Assembly: GCA_036936605.1 (NCBI GenBank)
Contig: JAUPFV010000002.1
Span: forward strand, 125,100,376 to 125,164,375
Direction: 5' to 3'
Length of the DNA: 64,000 nucleotides
From: Limnanthes douglasii subsp. nivea
Lineage: Eukaryota; Streptophyta; Magnoliopsida; Brassicales; Limnanthaceae
The stretch's first letter is position 1; the number at the start of each line of letters is the position of its first letter. The notes below the pieces were generated by a model that saw only the letters and a program-made list of their open reading frames with translations, ran no database searches and was not told the origin of the DNA. Positions 39,011-50,725 of this stretch are shown here, piece after piece. The translations under genes were made by a program, and so were the position numbers.

Positions 39011-42000
39011 CTACTCCAAGTACATCCGGAGATGCTCAATATTCCAAGGGTGATTCAAAACCCTTCCATCCTTGTCTTCTAGCCAGTATGTTCCAGGTTT
39101 AAGCCTTTCAATGACCATATAAGGTCCTTCCCAAGTTGGGGCTAGTTTGCCGAGCAACTTCTCTTTAGTGTACAAGAAGACTTTCCTTAACACTTTATCC
39201 CCCGGCTGAAAATATCTTCTTTTAACTCTGGAAGCAAACCTGATTCTCATCAAACCCTGATAGTGTGCAGCTCTAAGGTGAGCCTTAACTCTTCTTTCTT
39301 CTATTAAGTCAAGCTGACCTCTGATTGTCACTTCGTTAGCGTGTTCGGAGAAATTGTGAACTCGAAATGAAGGGAGAATTGCTTCTATGGGAGCTATGGC
39401 ATCCATCCCATAGACCAAGGAAAAAGGTGACTCTTGTGTTGCACCCCAGGTGTAGTCCGGTAGGCCCACAAAACCTCTTGTAAATAACTAGGTCATTTTC
39501 CAGCAGCCACTTCTAAATTTTTCTTCAAACCGGACAGTATAGTTCTGTTAGCCACTTCAACCTGACCATTTTCTTGTGGGTGGAAAGGTGAAGAGAAACA
39601 ATGTTGTATACCCCTAGAGGCACAGAAACTCTCCATTTCCTTGTTGTCGAACTGTGGCCCATTGTCTGTCGTTATCTTCTGTGGAACACCAAATCTGCAA
39701 CAGATATTGGATAAAATGAATTTTATGACGGCTTTTGATGTTGTTCCTGCCAGTGGGGCTGCTTCGATCCACTTCGAAAAATAATCAATAACAACAATTA
39801 TTGTCTTGCGTCCTCCAGATGCCATAGGAAGAGGTCCCACCAAATCCAACCCCCATCGAGCAAAAGGTATAGGCTCAGAAATTGACTCTAAAGGGATTGT
39901 TGGGACATGAATTTCATTGCTATATCTCTGGCATGGGTCACACCTTCTCACCAGCTCCTTAACATCTTGCATTATAGAGGGTCAATAATAGCCAGCCAAT
40001 AAAACTCTCCTTGTTAGAGCCCTGAATCCACAGTGAGCTGATCCCTCACCATCATGTAATTCAGAGAGGACTATTTGAGATTCATCATCCCCCAAACACC
40101 GTAAGAGGGGTTTACTGTAAGACTTCTTATAAAGAACATCTCTTAGTATGATGAAACCACGAGCCGTGCACTTTACTTTTCTTGCTATCGACTTGTCCGG
40201 AGGAAAAATACCATCAAAGAGATACTGCAGGAGAGGAAACCTCCAATCTTGAGGTTGTGTCATCTGTACATCGAAAATTTCTTCCTCCTTACCCATATTG
40301 AGTTGAATGGAAGGGTACTCCAGCACATGGATCCAAGGGTATGACTCAGTATATGCTATGGTTGCCAATGAATCTGCTAGTTCATTTTCTGTTCGGGGTA
40401 TGTGTTCATAAACGATGCTTCTGAACTTAAGTGCCTCATTTTTAAGAAGAAGTAAGTACTTCACTAGTTTCTCCTTTTTAGCTTCGGATTGACCATGTGC
40501 ATGATGGATAAGAAGCTGGGAATCGCTCATCAACTTGACCCTTTTGGCTCTACAAATGAAAGCCAACTTCAAACCAGCTATAACAACTTCATATTCGGAC
40601 TCATTGTTAGAAGCCCTAAAAGCAAAGCATATAGCCTGGTACATTTTGTCACCATACGGAGAGGTCAAGCATATCCCTGCACCACATCCCATAGTACTTG
40701 ATCCACCATCCGTCCGGACGATCCAAACCTTTTTATCTTTCATCTCAGTCGTTTGCTCTGTATCCCTTTCTGAGTGGAATTCAACGAAGAAGTCAGCCAC
40801 AGCCTGGGCTTTGATTGCTGTTTGAGGAGCAAAATCAATATCGAAGTCCCCCAACTCCACTGACCACTTAGTCATTCTACTTGAAATGTCTGCTTTTGAA
40901 GAACATTTTTCAAGGGATAGGATGTCCGGACGATAATAGGATGAGCCTGAAAATAAGACCTCAACTTCCTTGCAGCAATTACCAAGGTTAATGCTAATTT
41001 TTCGAGCTTTAAATAGCGTTTTTCTGCATCTATCAAACTCTTGCTGATGTAGTACACTGGACGGGGATAATTATCCACCTCCCTTACCAATACCGCACTG
41101 ATGACACAACCGGAAACTGCCAAATATAAGAAGAATGTCTCTCCATTAACAGGTTTAAACAAAGTCTTGGGGGAGGACAAATGTTTTTTAATCTCATTGA
41201 ATGCCTCATCACATTATGAAGTCCAGTAAAATCCCTTTGCACCTTTTAACGTTTGAAAAAATGGAGCACATCTGTCCGAAGACCTCGAAATGAATCGATT
41301 CAGCGCAGCTAACCTCCCAGTCAACCTTTGTACTTCTTTAATATTCCGGGAGGCTCCATCTGGAATAAAGCATTAAGCTGGTCCGGATCGGGCTGTATTC
41401 CTTGCTCACTTATTATATACCCCAGGAATTTCCCGGACTGCACTCCGAACACACATTTCTCTTGATTTAGTTTCAAATTTACTTTTACTAAGTTAGCAAA
41501 AGTTTCTCAGAGACCTGCCAAGTGTAGTTGCTCATCCACACTTTTTACCATCATGTCATCAATATACACTTCCATATTTCTTTCAATTTGATCAGCAAAG
41601 GCTTTGTTCACCAATCTCTGATAAGTAGCCCCCAGCATTTTTTTAACCCAAATGGCATCACCTTGTAACAATGGAGACCCCTATCAGTGACAAACGTGGT
41701 ATACTCCTGATCTTTCGGGTCTAATTGAATCTGATTGTACATGGAGAAGGCATCCATGAAAGAAAGTAGCTTATTCCCAGAAGTGGAATCCACCAGTTGA
41801 TCAATCCGGAAGATTGGGTATAAATCTTTTGGGCAAGCCCTATTGAGATCTGTGAAGTCAATGCACATACGCCACTTGCCCTTTTTCTTCTTCACCAAGA
41901 CCGGATTGGCTGTCCATAAAGGATACTGAGACTCCTTTATATGCCCCATTTTAGTAAGCCTGTCAACTTCTTGAACAATAACATCAGCCTTTTCCTTGGA

Positions 42001-42296
42001 AAAATCCCTTCTCTTTTGTACCGCAGGTGCTATATCTCTCCGGATGGATAGGTGATGTGAGAGAATATCTGCTGGAACCCCAGTAACATCAGCATTGCAC
42101 CAAGCAAAAACATGCTGATGGTCTTTTAGGAACTTCAACATTTTACTCTTCAGTTCAGATGGCATTTTGGACCCTATCTTAACATTTTTTTCCCACTTCC
42201 AAAGTATGTGTTTCAACTTCTTCAACCGGTATTAACACTCCAGGGTCTCTCTGGGGTCATCAATTTCACCCTCACCCCAGAAAGCCCCTAAAACTG
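39011..42296 (-). pseudogene. gypsy-2 pol (RT, RNase H, integrase), broken
   Basis: Minus-strand pieces: RT 42225-41608 (AWCNADVTGVP, PLWTANPVLVKKKKGKWRM, SFMDAFSMYNQI); the decayed RT middle 41607-41181 with MMVKSVDE around the catalytic zone; the RNase H-like region 41180-40872 (LFLYLAVSGCVISAVL); RNase H and zinc domain 40875-39982 (VRTDGGSSTMGCGAG, SDSQLL); integrase 39972-39493 (LDLVGPL, TTDNGPQFD, ENGQVEVANR, catalytic D, D, E kept); and the C-terminus 39469-39011 (WEGPYMVIERLKPGTY, NIEHLRMYLE). At least four frameshifts or stops separate them. Confidence 0.85.
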
Positions 42297-42299
42297 CTA
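42291..42299 (-). promoter_or_regulatory. Stop between protease and RT in gypsy-2 (UAG CAG UUU)
   Basis: The coding strand reads AAA GAA TAG CAG TTT TAG. The GAA-TAG-CAR-TT core is as in gypsy-1 and gypsy-B, but a second stop follows two codons later, so readthrough is no longer possible in this copy. Confidence 0.6.
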
Positions 42300-44646
42300 T
42301 TCTTTATTGATACGAACTGCCCCCAACGTCTGTGGAGCCAGTGCTGTGGCATAACACTCTCTTGGAATCTTTTGGCTGCTCCGAACAACTCCCACTTGTC
42401 CTTGAACAATATATTTCAAACATTGGTGGACTGCTGAGGCCACTACATGCATCCTAGAGAGCCAAGACCTCCCTAGAATATCATTATAACAAGTGGGACA
42501 ATCCACCATAATAAAAAGTATTCTAACCATCTTCTTAAAAGGGCCCTTGCCCAACAAAACTTCCTCTTCGAACTCCCCGATCACATCTGCTGAGCTTCCA
42601 GTGAAACCCATAATTAATCTGTCCGAACGCTGAATTACGGCTGTATTTTTTATCTTTTTGTAAGAGGTTAAAAAGAGGATATTGGCTGAACTTCCAGTAT
42701 CCACCAAGATTCGTCTTATGTCATTTCCCCCAATGGATGCTCCTATGATAACAGCATCTTCATGAGGGCCAACTATATCCCTCAAGTCATCCTCATCAAA
42801 AACAATGAAGGGAAATGGAATCTGTGATTGATAGGAGGTCATGCCTCCTTCCAGCTGGGTAGCTAAAGTATGAACGTGCCTCTTCCTTGAAGAAGGAGTG
42901 GGTGCTGTCATAGTATCCCATCCGAAATTTGTGAGTGACTCAAAAAAGTTAATAAGCCCGGAGACTGTTTTACAACGTTCCTCACTGGCACCCACTCTGT
43001 TTCGAGTTGGGTCAGGATCCAAGTACTCTGACTCTACATCGAATCTTTCGATTATAATCATAGCTCCCTCCGGAGCAGATGTACCTGCATTGTTTGGACC
43101 ATCCCGATGAGCATTATCAGGCCTATTTCCTCCTCTTCTTTGGACATATGCCCCCAGATTTCCTCTTTCAATTAAATTATGGACTTCTTGCTTTAAAGAA
43201 ATACAATCGTCAGTGGTATGGCCAGTATCATTATGGTACTGACAGAAGGAATTGTTACAATGTTCCCTAGGAGATTGTAGTGCAGTCGACCTTCTATAAT
43301 GTACTTCTTCCTTTGTTTTGTCATAAATGGTGGCCACGCCTTCTTTTAACTCAGCAAACCACTCCGGTTGAACCCAAGACCCTCTCTTATTTCTAGATTG
43401 TTGACTCTGGGCAGGCGCAGCTGGCTGAGACTGAGCTTTAGCTCTGTTATGACCCTGCCCGGCCTCCCTTGCCTTGTTCCCGGATTGATTTTGGTTGGGG
43501 TTTGGTGCAACCGGAGCAGACCTCACCTGCATGTGCACCCTAGTTTTCTTTGTTTCATCAACGTTAATTTGATTTCCGACCTGATTCAGTAGACCTCCCC
43601 AAGTCATGGCTTTCTTTCTGGTCACTAAATCAGCCAAATTTTCAGGGTTTAAGCCCTGCCTCAAAGATGCTATTGCTACTTGCTCAAAGCAATCAGCCAA
43701 CCCGTTTTTTGTGTTTACAAAACGACTTATGTATTCTTTCAATGATTCGTTCGGTTCTTGGGCACATGATAATTGTGTCCCCATTGCCCTTCAATTCCTT
43801 ACATCCAACAAACTGCCTCCGAAAGGCCACCCAAAAGGTATCGAAATTTCAGATGCAGCCTTGTGGTAGACTGTTATACCACTTCAGAGCACTTGTCGTA
43901 AAGGACTGGGAGAATGCTCTACAGAGTAACTTGTCTTCATCATCGAAATTCATCATAAAGTTTTTAAATTGTTCGAAATGGTTGTCCGGATCTTTACTGT
44001 CATCGTATTTCTCCATTTTTGTGCTATCAACCCTCTTAAGGAGGTTTCCGGACAGAATCTTGGAAGACAATGGAGATTGTCTCCAATTCCGGCCACGACT
44101 GAAAACAGTATCCTCATTGGGAGTTGCAAAGATACCTGGTTCATCGTGGAAGGCAAAATGATCCACCAGCATCCGGTCTACATGTCTTCGGATGTGAGAT
44201 GATCCTTTGCATATATGCCTCTTTAACTTTCCATGCATATCCCATTTTCTCGAATACTTCTTAACTAACTTTTGTTTCTTTTTAGATCGGCCCTCATCAC
44301 TGCTGGAGGATAAGGACTCTTTAACTCCATCCTCGCCCGAGGAGCTGCCAGAAGATTCTGAGTCTGAGTCAGAGCTCTCCACTGGCTTGGACCGGTGAGA
44401 GTTTTTGGAGCTAGCATGAGTCTTCTTGGTACTCACATGGGTCTTCGAAGGCTCATGCTCTCTAGGGTTGTCGGTATGATGAGCAACTAATGCCTTTGAC
44501 TTCTTTTTTATGCCCATCTTTGCCTTCTCTGCCCTCAGAGCTTCTATCTCGCCCTTTAATCTATCACGCTCCTCGATGGTATATTCATCATTTTCACCCA
44601 CCACTTCAAGCAAAGCTGGTGGTACTTCCGGTGCGTCCAGATTCAT
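42297..44646 (-). pseudogene. gypsy-2 gag-protease, one stop and one frameshift
   Basis: First piece 44646-43849: MNLDAPEVPPALLEVVGEN, a coiled Glu/Lys stretch, a Ser-rich patch, then the gag core (KMEKYDDSKDPDNHF, LLCRAFSQSF). It ends in a TGA where the homologous gypsy-1 sequence has CGA. Second piece 43784-42297: gag C-terminus (NESLKEYISRFVN), CHHC zinc finger CQYHNDTGHTTDDC (about 43200-43250), one copy of the FFESLT linker unit, and retropepsin ILVDTGSSANILF with DILGRSWL. Confidence 0.87.
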
Positions 44647-44696
44647 TCAGACTGTTTTTTCTGATGGTTTCGAATGCTAGATTCAGGCACCATCGT

Positions 44697-44718
44697 GCTC
44701 CCACTGTGGTCGCCAATT
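44697..44718 (-). other. gypsy-2 primer-binding site
   Basis: Minus strand TGGCGACCACAGTGGGAGC, two bases inside the LTR. It looks complementary to the 3' end of a plant tRNA-Arg (ending CCCACTGTGGTCGCCA, from memory). Gypsy-4 has TGGCGACCACA at 50648, and a degenerate copy lies beside the gypsy-3 LTR. Confidence 0.7.
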
Positions 44719-45124
44719 TGGTGTGGTTTATTTTCGTCTGAGGGTAAGTTTGTAATTTCGATTTAGATTTTTGTGAGTATTTAATATTTGGGTAGAGTGT
44801 AGAGGGAGAATTAAGCTGACTGGTTGTATTTAATTTTCATTAACCTTATTTAATGTTGGTTGGGTATTTATACCCTTATATTTGGGCCTTATGGGCTTTC
44901 GGGTCGTGTTTAATGGACCCGGGTCGAGTTTAAGGACCCATTAGTTCTAAATAGGAGAACAGGTAGCTTAGTCAAGAAGTGATTAGGTTTTAAGTACTTT
45001 AGTTGTGTTCGAACAGTCCAATGGATGATGGTGTCCGAACTGCCCCTGTCCGGTTAGGTAGTCTTTTTCTGAATTGGCCCTGTCCGGTTCCCATAGAACA
45101 TGGTGACAGAATCCGGACTCATCA
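44719..45124 (-). repeat. gypsy-2 5' LTR
   Basis: 406 bp, TGGTGTGG to GACTCATCA, followed by the TCATC duplication and LINE-B sequence. Confidence 0.9.
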
Positions 45125-45129
45125 TCATC

Positions 45130-46018
45130 AATAATCATAATGAGAAATTATCCTACTCTTTCATGTACATGAGGAGCATTGATAATTTTAATAATCTTAT
45201 CAATGACTCCCACTTATATGATGTTGGTTATTTGGAATCCAAATATACATGGATCAACTCTCTAAAATGGAAATGCATGGATTTACTATTATATAATACT
45301 GCTTGATCTACTTGTTTTAAAAATATATTAGCTCAACACTTGGTCAGAACAAGATCTGAACATAGTTCTCTATGTATATCTATCTCTGACTCCTCCAATA
45401 AAACTAAATCATTCTTTAAGTTCCTCAACATGTGCCTGTTACATCCTGAATTCTTATACATTTTGGAGCAATGGTGGAAGGAAGATATTAATGGTCCTCC
45501 TCTTCAGGTCTTCAGACATAAAATGAAAAGACTAAATATTAAGCTAACATCTTGGAATAAAGATGTTTTTGGCAACATATTTAATTTCATAGCTCAATCT
45601 GAAGGAGAGGTAAAATTCCTTTTTTTTTAAGAAACTAACACTCTAGGGAAAAAAATCAAACTACCCAAATCCCAAACCACTCACCTACAATTTCTGACAA
45701 GAGTATATACAAAATGGAGACAAAAATACTACTGCATTTCACGGCTATGTAAAGAAGAAAAGAACAATGAACATAATTCATAAAATCTTGGTAGATAACA
45801 ACAGAATAAAAGATCATCAAAATCTTGGTAAATTTGCTGGAAACCACTTCAAGTCTCTTCTAAATGAGCATACAAGTCCTATATATCAAGATGATCTTCA
45901 TGACACTATCCCTAAGATCATCACCAAAAAGACGACAAGTATTTAATGACCTTAAATTTTGAAGAGGAAATTCATAACTCTGTTAAAGTTATGGTGGAGT
46001 ATATTAACTTCCCAGACT
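45130..46018 (+). pseudogene. LINE-B ORF2: endonuclease end and linker to RT
   Basis: Continues from 34684: INNHNEKLSYSFMYMRSIDNF, NDSHLYDVGYLESKYTWINS and MDLLLYNTA, the end of the APE-type endonuclease (DxGF..SKYTW..LDR pattern). Then, across stops, VRTRSEHSSLCISI and WNKDVFGNIF. Finally comes the pre-RT region (TRVYTKWRQKYYCISRLCKE, then HKILVDNNRIKDHQNLGKFA). Ends at the gypsy-3 junction. Confidence 0.65.
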
Positions 46019-49000
46019 AATACTGCACTCACCGGATGGTCGGATACTGCCAAGTATACATAAAGTTTTTCTCATATTACTGGTTTAAATATAATTTTAA
46101 GGGAAGATACATGCTACTTGATTTCTAGGAACGCCTTATTGTAGTTCGGGGACCAGATAAATTCCTTGGCATTTATCAATACTTTGAAGAATTATGCACG
46201 CTTATCCAATGACCTTAATGTGAACCTGTTTAAAGTTGTCAGCCTTCCGGTTAACACTTGAACCTCTTTCATGGATTTGGGAGGTTCTATAGCCAATAAT
46301 ACATCTACTTATGTTGAGCCAACTTGAATCTCTTTCTCATAAATGATATAACTTAAAAAATCATTTGCACGCCACAAGTGCACTTCTCTGGATTTAGCTT
46401 TAAATTGATGGCTTTCAGGTCTGGGAAATTTTCTTTGAGATTAAGAAAATAATCCTCCTCCCTTATAATCTTTACTATCATTTCATTAATATAAAATTTT
46501 AAATTTCTCCCAACGTGAATGGGAAACATTTTGTTTACCAAGCGTTGGTAAGTAGCCCCAACATTCTTCAAACCGAAAGGAATTACTTTATAACAATGCA
46601 ACCCCAATGCCAGTGATAAATGTAGTATGATTATGGTCATTCAAATCCATTTCTATATGATTTTATCCACCAAATGCATCCATAAAAGACAACAACTTAT
46701 TTTCATAAGTGAAATCTATCAATTGATATATTCGAGGGACATGTCTTGTTGAGGTCTGTGAAATTAATACATATTCGCCATTTGCCATTTTTTTAAAGGA
46801 ACTAGATTTGTCGTCCACAATGAATACTGAGATTCCTGAATATGCTTCACCTTTGTTAACATATCTACCTCTTTAACAATAACTTTAGATTTTTCTTTAA
46901 AATGAACCATTATTCTCTGTATAACTGGGCTCGCATCTAATCATATAGATAACTTATGACAAATGATGATGGTTGGTGTACCTGTTATAGAACTGTGCTT
47001 TAGTTCTAATCATGACACTCTTTTTTCCATTTGAAAAACTATGCACTTCAAGTTCTTTAATATGAATAACTGTATTATGAGTCTCTCTTGGTTCATTTAT
47101 CTTGCTTAGATTCGAATAAGACTCTAGTCACTGCTATTCATTTTTACCTGGCACATTTTCTAGAGACTTTAGATTAAGAGCAGTAACACATCATTCCCTA
47201 GCCACCTTTTGAATGCTCCGAACCACCCATACTTGGACTCCAATAGTGTATTTCAAGCATTGGTAAACCGTTGATGCAACAACATACATTTTTGATAGCG
47301 TAGATCTACCAAAGATGGCATTATAAGGGGTGAGGCATTACACCACTACAAACAAAACTCTTACCATTTTCTTAAATTGTCATTTGCTAAGAATTACTTC
47401 TCATTCGAATTATCCAATAACATCAGCAGAGTTTCCCATATACCTCAGTATTGTTTATTTTGATCGAATAATAACATATAGATTCTTCCTTATTTTATAG
47501 GTGGACATAAATAAAATATTAGCTGAGTTTCCAATATCGATCAATATTGGATGGTTTTCTGTTCCCTCGACATATATCTCGATTACCACAACATCTTCAT
47601 GTGGTCTAATAATATATTCATTTATAATTGTGTGGTCAAGCTGACCACATGTCTTTTCTAGGAACAACTTTAAGGAGTTGTCATTGTATCTCCTCCAAAA
47701 ATAGTTAATGATTCAAAGAATATGACATAACTTGGAGACCATTCTACTATTTTCATATACCACATTCACTCGACCCTGATTCAAATCAGGATTCAACTAT
47801 TCTAACTCCATATAGAATTTCTCAATAATCACCATAGAATTTCTCAAACCACCCCAAATCATTGCTTTATTTGTAGGTAACTGCGTCAGCCAATTCTCCA
47901 ACTAACAATCCTTATCTAAGTGACGCTATAATTACATGTTCGAAGCAGTCTGCCAATCCATATTTGATATTCATAAGATATTGGATATAATCCATTAAGG
48001 ATTCATTGGGGTGCTGAAATAGTGGATTATAGTGTCCTTTTTTTGCTTCCCACATATTATCTTTGGAAGACCATCCATAACGTGTTAAAGTTCTTGATCG
48101 AACCTTGAAGTAATATTTTATACCATTTTAGGGCGTTATCATTGTCTGATAAAATGCCCTACATAGTAACTTGTCATCATCATCAAAACTTATCTTAAAA
48201 TTCCTAAATTCTCAAGATGGTTATTAGGATCTTGGTTCTCATCATATTTTTCCATTTTTAAGATATCAAAATGCCTAAATAGATGTTCGGAGACGATTTT
48301 CAAAAACAAAGACGATTACATCTAATTATGTTCGTGACTGAACATTTGATCCTCATTAGAAGTGGTAAAAGTCACATGCTCTGATTGAACAATAAATTTA
48401 TCACTTAACAAGCCATACATGCTATGCTTAACTGACCCATTCATCTTTCCCTAATATTCTTTCTTTTTATCTTTACCATTTTGGCTCATTTTCTTTCCTG
48501 AAGAATCATGCTTACTTGTCTTATGGTGTTTATTTGAATGTTTCTTAGATCAAAGATTTTATTTTATTTTTTCTTACGACAATGACCATTGCTCGAAGAG
48601 GATGCGGAGACTTCTAGCTCTGTTGTAGAGCCCTCAGTAGACTCTGAAGTGCTAGAACGATATTTAGTTTGATGCTCTTTTTTGGAATATCGACGGGCTT
48701 TAGGGGTTGATCATCTTGACACTACTTCAGGTTATACTTTGGATTATTATCTGGCTCATCATATTTTTGATACTCTGATGGAGTCTTTTGCACCAGCTCC
48801 ATCTCAGCATGTCTTTGGGCGCTCAAAGCCTTAATCTCTCCACATAATTGATCTCGATCATCTTGCATGAGTAGTTTTGCTTAAGTCTCATTATTTACAT
48901 GAGATATGTGTACATGCTCCTCTTCGACTCCAACCTCTTCATTCTCAAAAGGAGGGCATGTATGCATTCCATGAACCATGATCCAAAGAACTTCGAAGGA

Positions 49001-49471
49001 AAATTCGATACGTCAAATTTTGGATTTCACTATCCACGTACCTTATCATACTATTCCCACTGTGGTCTTCAATCGGATAAGGATTAAATTGGTTTGGAGG
49101 GTATTTTTGGTAAAGTGGTGAATGTGTATTAAATGTAAGACAAAAAATAGAGAGATAATAGAGTTGTTATCTTTAATGTTTGGAGATATAAAAGTCCATA
49201 TGTCTTAAATGTTTATCTTAAAGGCCTTTATATGCTAACTTTAGGTTAATGGGCCAAATGGGTTGGGTTATGGGGCAAGCCCAAAGACAAAAAAAGCCCA
49301 TTAACCATTATTCATTAACATGTTTAACAAGAAAATAATAATAAGTACATTTGCGCTGGGATCACTAAGTCAAAACGTAAAAGTGTAGTATTTGCCTTAG
49401 GTCAATATTGACCCTCAAAGAATTTCTGACCCTCTCAAAATAATCACCCCCATATATTTCAGACCTCATCA
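46018..49471 (-). mobile_element. Decayed Tat-type gypsy element 'gypsy-3'
   Basis: Minus-strand order: LTR (49471-49090), degenerate primer site (CCCACTGTGGTC on plus, about 49061-49072), gag (about 48990-47720), protease (47667-47455; DIGNSANILF, with the catalytic DTG changed to DIG), TAG CAG TGA (47128-47136), RT (46640-46353; GLKNVGATYQRLVN, with YIDDM changed to YINEM) and the start of the RNase H region (about 46018-46080, KLYVYLAVSDHPVSAVL). The 3' half, integrase and second LTR are missing. Confidence 0.75.
49090..49471 (-). repeat. gypsy-3 LTR (382 bp)
   Basis: Plus strand TGGTTTGGAGGGTAT to AGACCTCATCA. The block with TCTGACCCTCTC and AAGAATTTC has a reverse-complement counterpart in the gypsy-4 LTR, so the two are sister families. 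Confidence 0.6.
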
Positions 49472-49639
49472 GACACAATTCTTCAACATAGAAAATCCCC
49501 CTGGCTGCAAAATATCATTATTGTGACCACTTTTTCATTCAATACAGTATCTCTTGGGAAGTATGACCATATTTTGGTAGTTTACTTAAATTAAAAATTG
49601 GTAGACACATGAACCTGCAATACATCATTAGGTGTTGGT

Positions 49640-50010
49640 ATTGGTCAGTTCCTATGGATATTCATATTCAAATTACTATTCTTTCTATCATTTTTTGGAA
49701 GATATCCCGAAACAACGTTAAGCACTAGAGAAAAATGATTGCTGCTAATAATATCGTTCTACCCATAAAGAACACAATCCTAAAGCTTGAATGTGCTAAT
49801 CTTCCCAAGAGAGAATACTGGTCATATGACACTATTATTTCTTATGACCTGGGTTGTTTTAATCATTTAAACAAGCTTAGAATGTGTATTGCTAGCAAGT
49901 GAAAACTACCCAAATCCATCATACTCAAACTGAATACTGACGTTTCTTGTTCCTTCACTAGAGAGGCTAGTGGTGAGAGACTAACTAGGAATACTAAGAG
50001 TGATATATTC
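49640..50010 (+). pseudogene. LINE-B ORF2 tail with RNase H relic
   Basis: Frames with stops give AANNIVLPIKNTILKLECAN, then LPKSIILKLNTDVSCSF and EASGERLTRN. ILKLNTD...ASGxxLxR is the start of the RNase H domain found at the end of plant L1 ORF2 proteins. Sequence from 50010 to 50118 shows no clear feature. Confidence 0.5.
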
Positions 50011-50118
50011 CGCCAAGATGTAATTTTCTACCTGCTGGTTTGTAGGGCTCCCACCAGCGAGGTGGTAATACTTAAAAATCTAATTTACTTTTCATGATTG
50101 CATTTTGACTATGTAGGA

Positions 50119-50644
50119 TGATGAGCTTATTGATTCTGAAATAATAAGAGAGGAGTCTTGTTCCGTCGATTATAGTCATTTGTTCAACATAAAATTAAAC
50201 TACACGCAACAAGAATTGATTGATTGGGTTAAGCTTACGGTAACGGGGAATAAGATTTTTATTATATTACGATGTTGCGACTGATAGATTCAGATATTTT
50301 TGAAGGTGTTTTTGAGGTGAGTCAAAATATTTTGAAGGACATTTTAGACCATAGTTTGAAGGGTAGTTTAGACTTAAAATAAAGGTAATTTTATTTATCC
50401 TCTAACTAAGATGTCTGCCTCCTAGGATAGTGTTTACACTAATGGTTTTTTAATATTTTGAGGCTTGACCCGGCCCATAACCCTTAATCATACTATATAT
50501 ACCTTAAGAAACCTCATTAAGGGGAGGTAAAAATTACTAGCCTAACATTAACCAGATAAATGATCTTTCTACCATATACAAAATATTAAATATTTTCTCT
50601 ACCAAATTACTAAGAATATCCTCGTCCATATTTTTCTATCACCA
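50119..50644 (+). repeat. gypsy-4 5' LTR
   Basis: Starts TGATGAGC and ends TTCTATCACCA, two bases before the primer site. The middle (TTTTGAGGTGAGTC...TTTTGAAGGACA) resembles the reverse complement of the gypsy-3 LTR. The left edge is inferred from the TGATGAG start; no second LTR is available to confirm it. Confidence 0.5.
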
Positions 50645-50646
50645 GA

Positions 50647-50675
50647 TTGGCGACCACAATGGTAGTGGGAGCACC
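50647..50675 (+). other. gypsy-4 primer-binding site
   Basis: TTGGCGACCACA followed by ATGGTAGTGGGAGCACC. Same as gypsy-2 (TTGGCGACCACAGTGGGAGC) with a small insertion in the middle. Confidence 0.65.
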
Positions 50676-50725
50676 CGGATAACAAAAATTTGAAGCTAAA
50701 AATTTCTTTATAATTCCACCAAATA

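Larger units (their letters stand above)
34685..45124 (-). mobile_element. Tat-type Ty3/gypsy element 'gypsy-2', complete but mutated
   Basis: 10,440 bp with perfect TCATC duplications (34680-34684 and 45125-45129). The LTRs (34685-35093, 44719-45124) differ at about 20 positions by eye (near 5 percent) plus a 3-bp indel, so this copy is older than gypsy-1. Its layout is identical to gypsy-1: minus-strand gag-protease, TAG, pol, hairpin, then a plus-strand antisense gene. Pol is broken into several frames. Confidence 0.92.
32700..50010 (+). mobile_element. L1-type LINE ('LINE-B') split by three gypsy insertions
   Basis: The LINE is collinear when the insertions are skipped: ORF1 (32740-33034, 33407-34280), endonuclease (34290-34684, 45130-45330), pre-RT region (45340-46018), and a C-terminal RNase H at 49900-50000 (ILKLNTDVSCSF). 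The inserted DNA is a solo LTR (33035-33401), gypsy-2 (34685-45124) and gypsy-3 (46018-49471). The RT domain itself is missing around gypsy-3. LINE ends are approximate. Confidence 0.7.
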
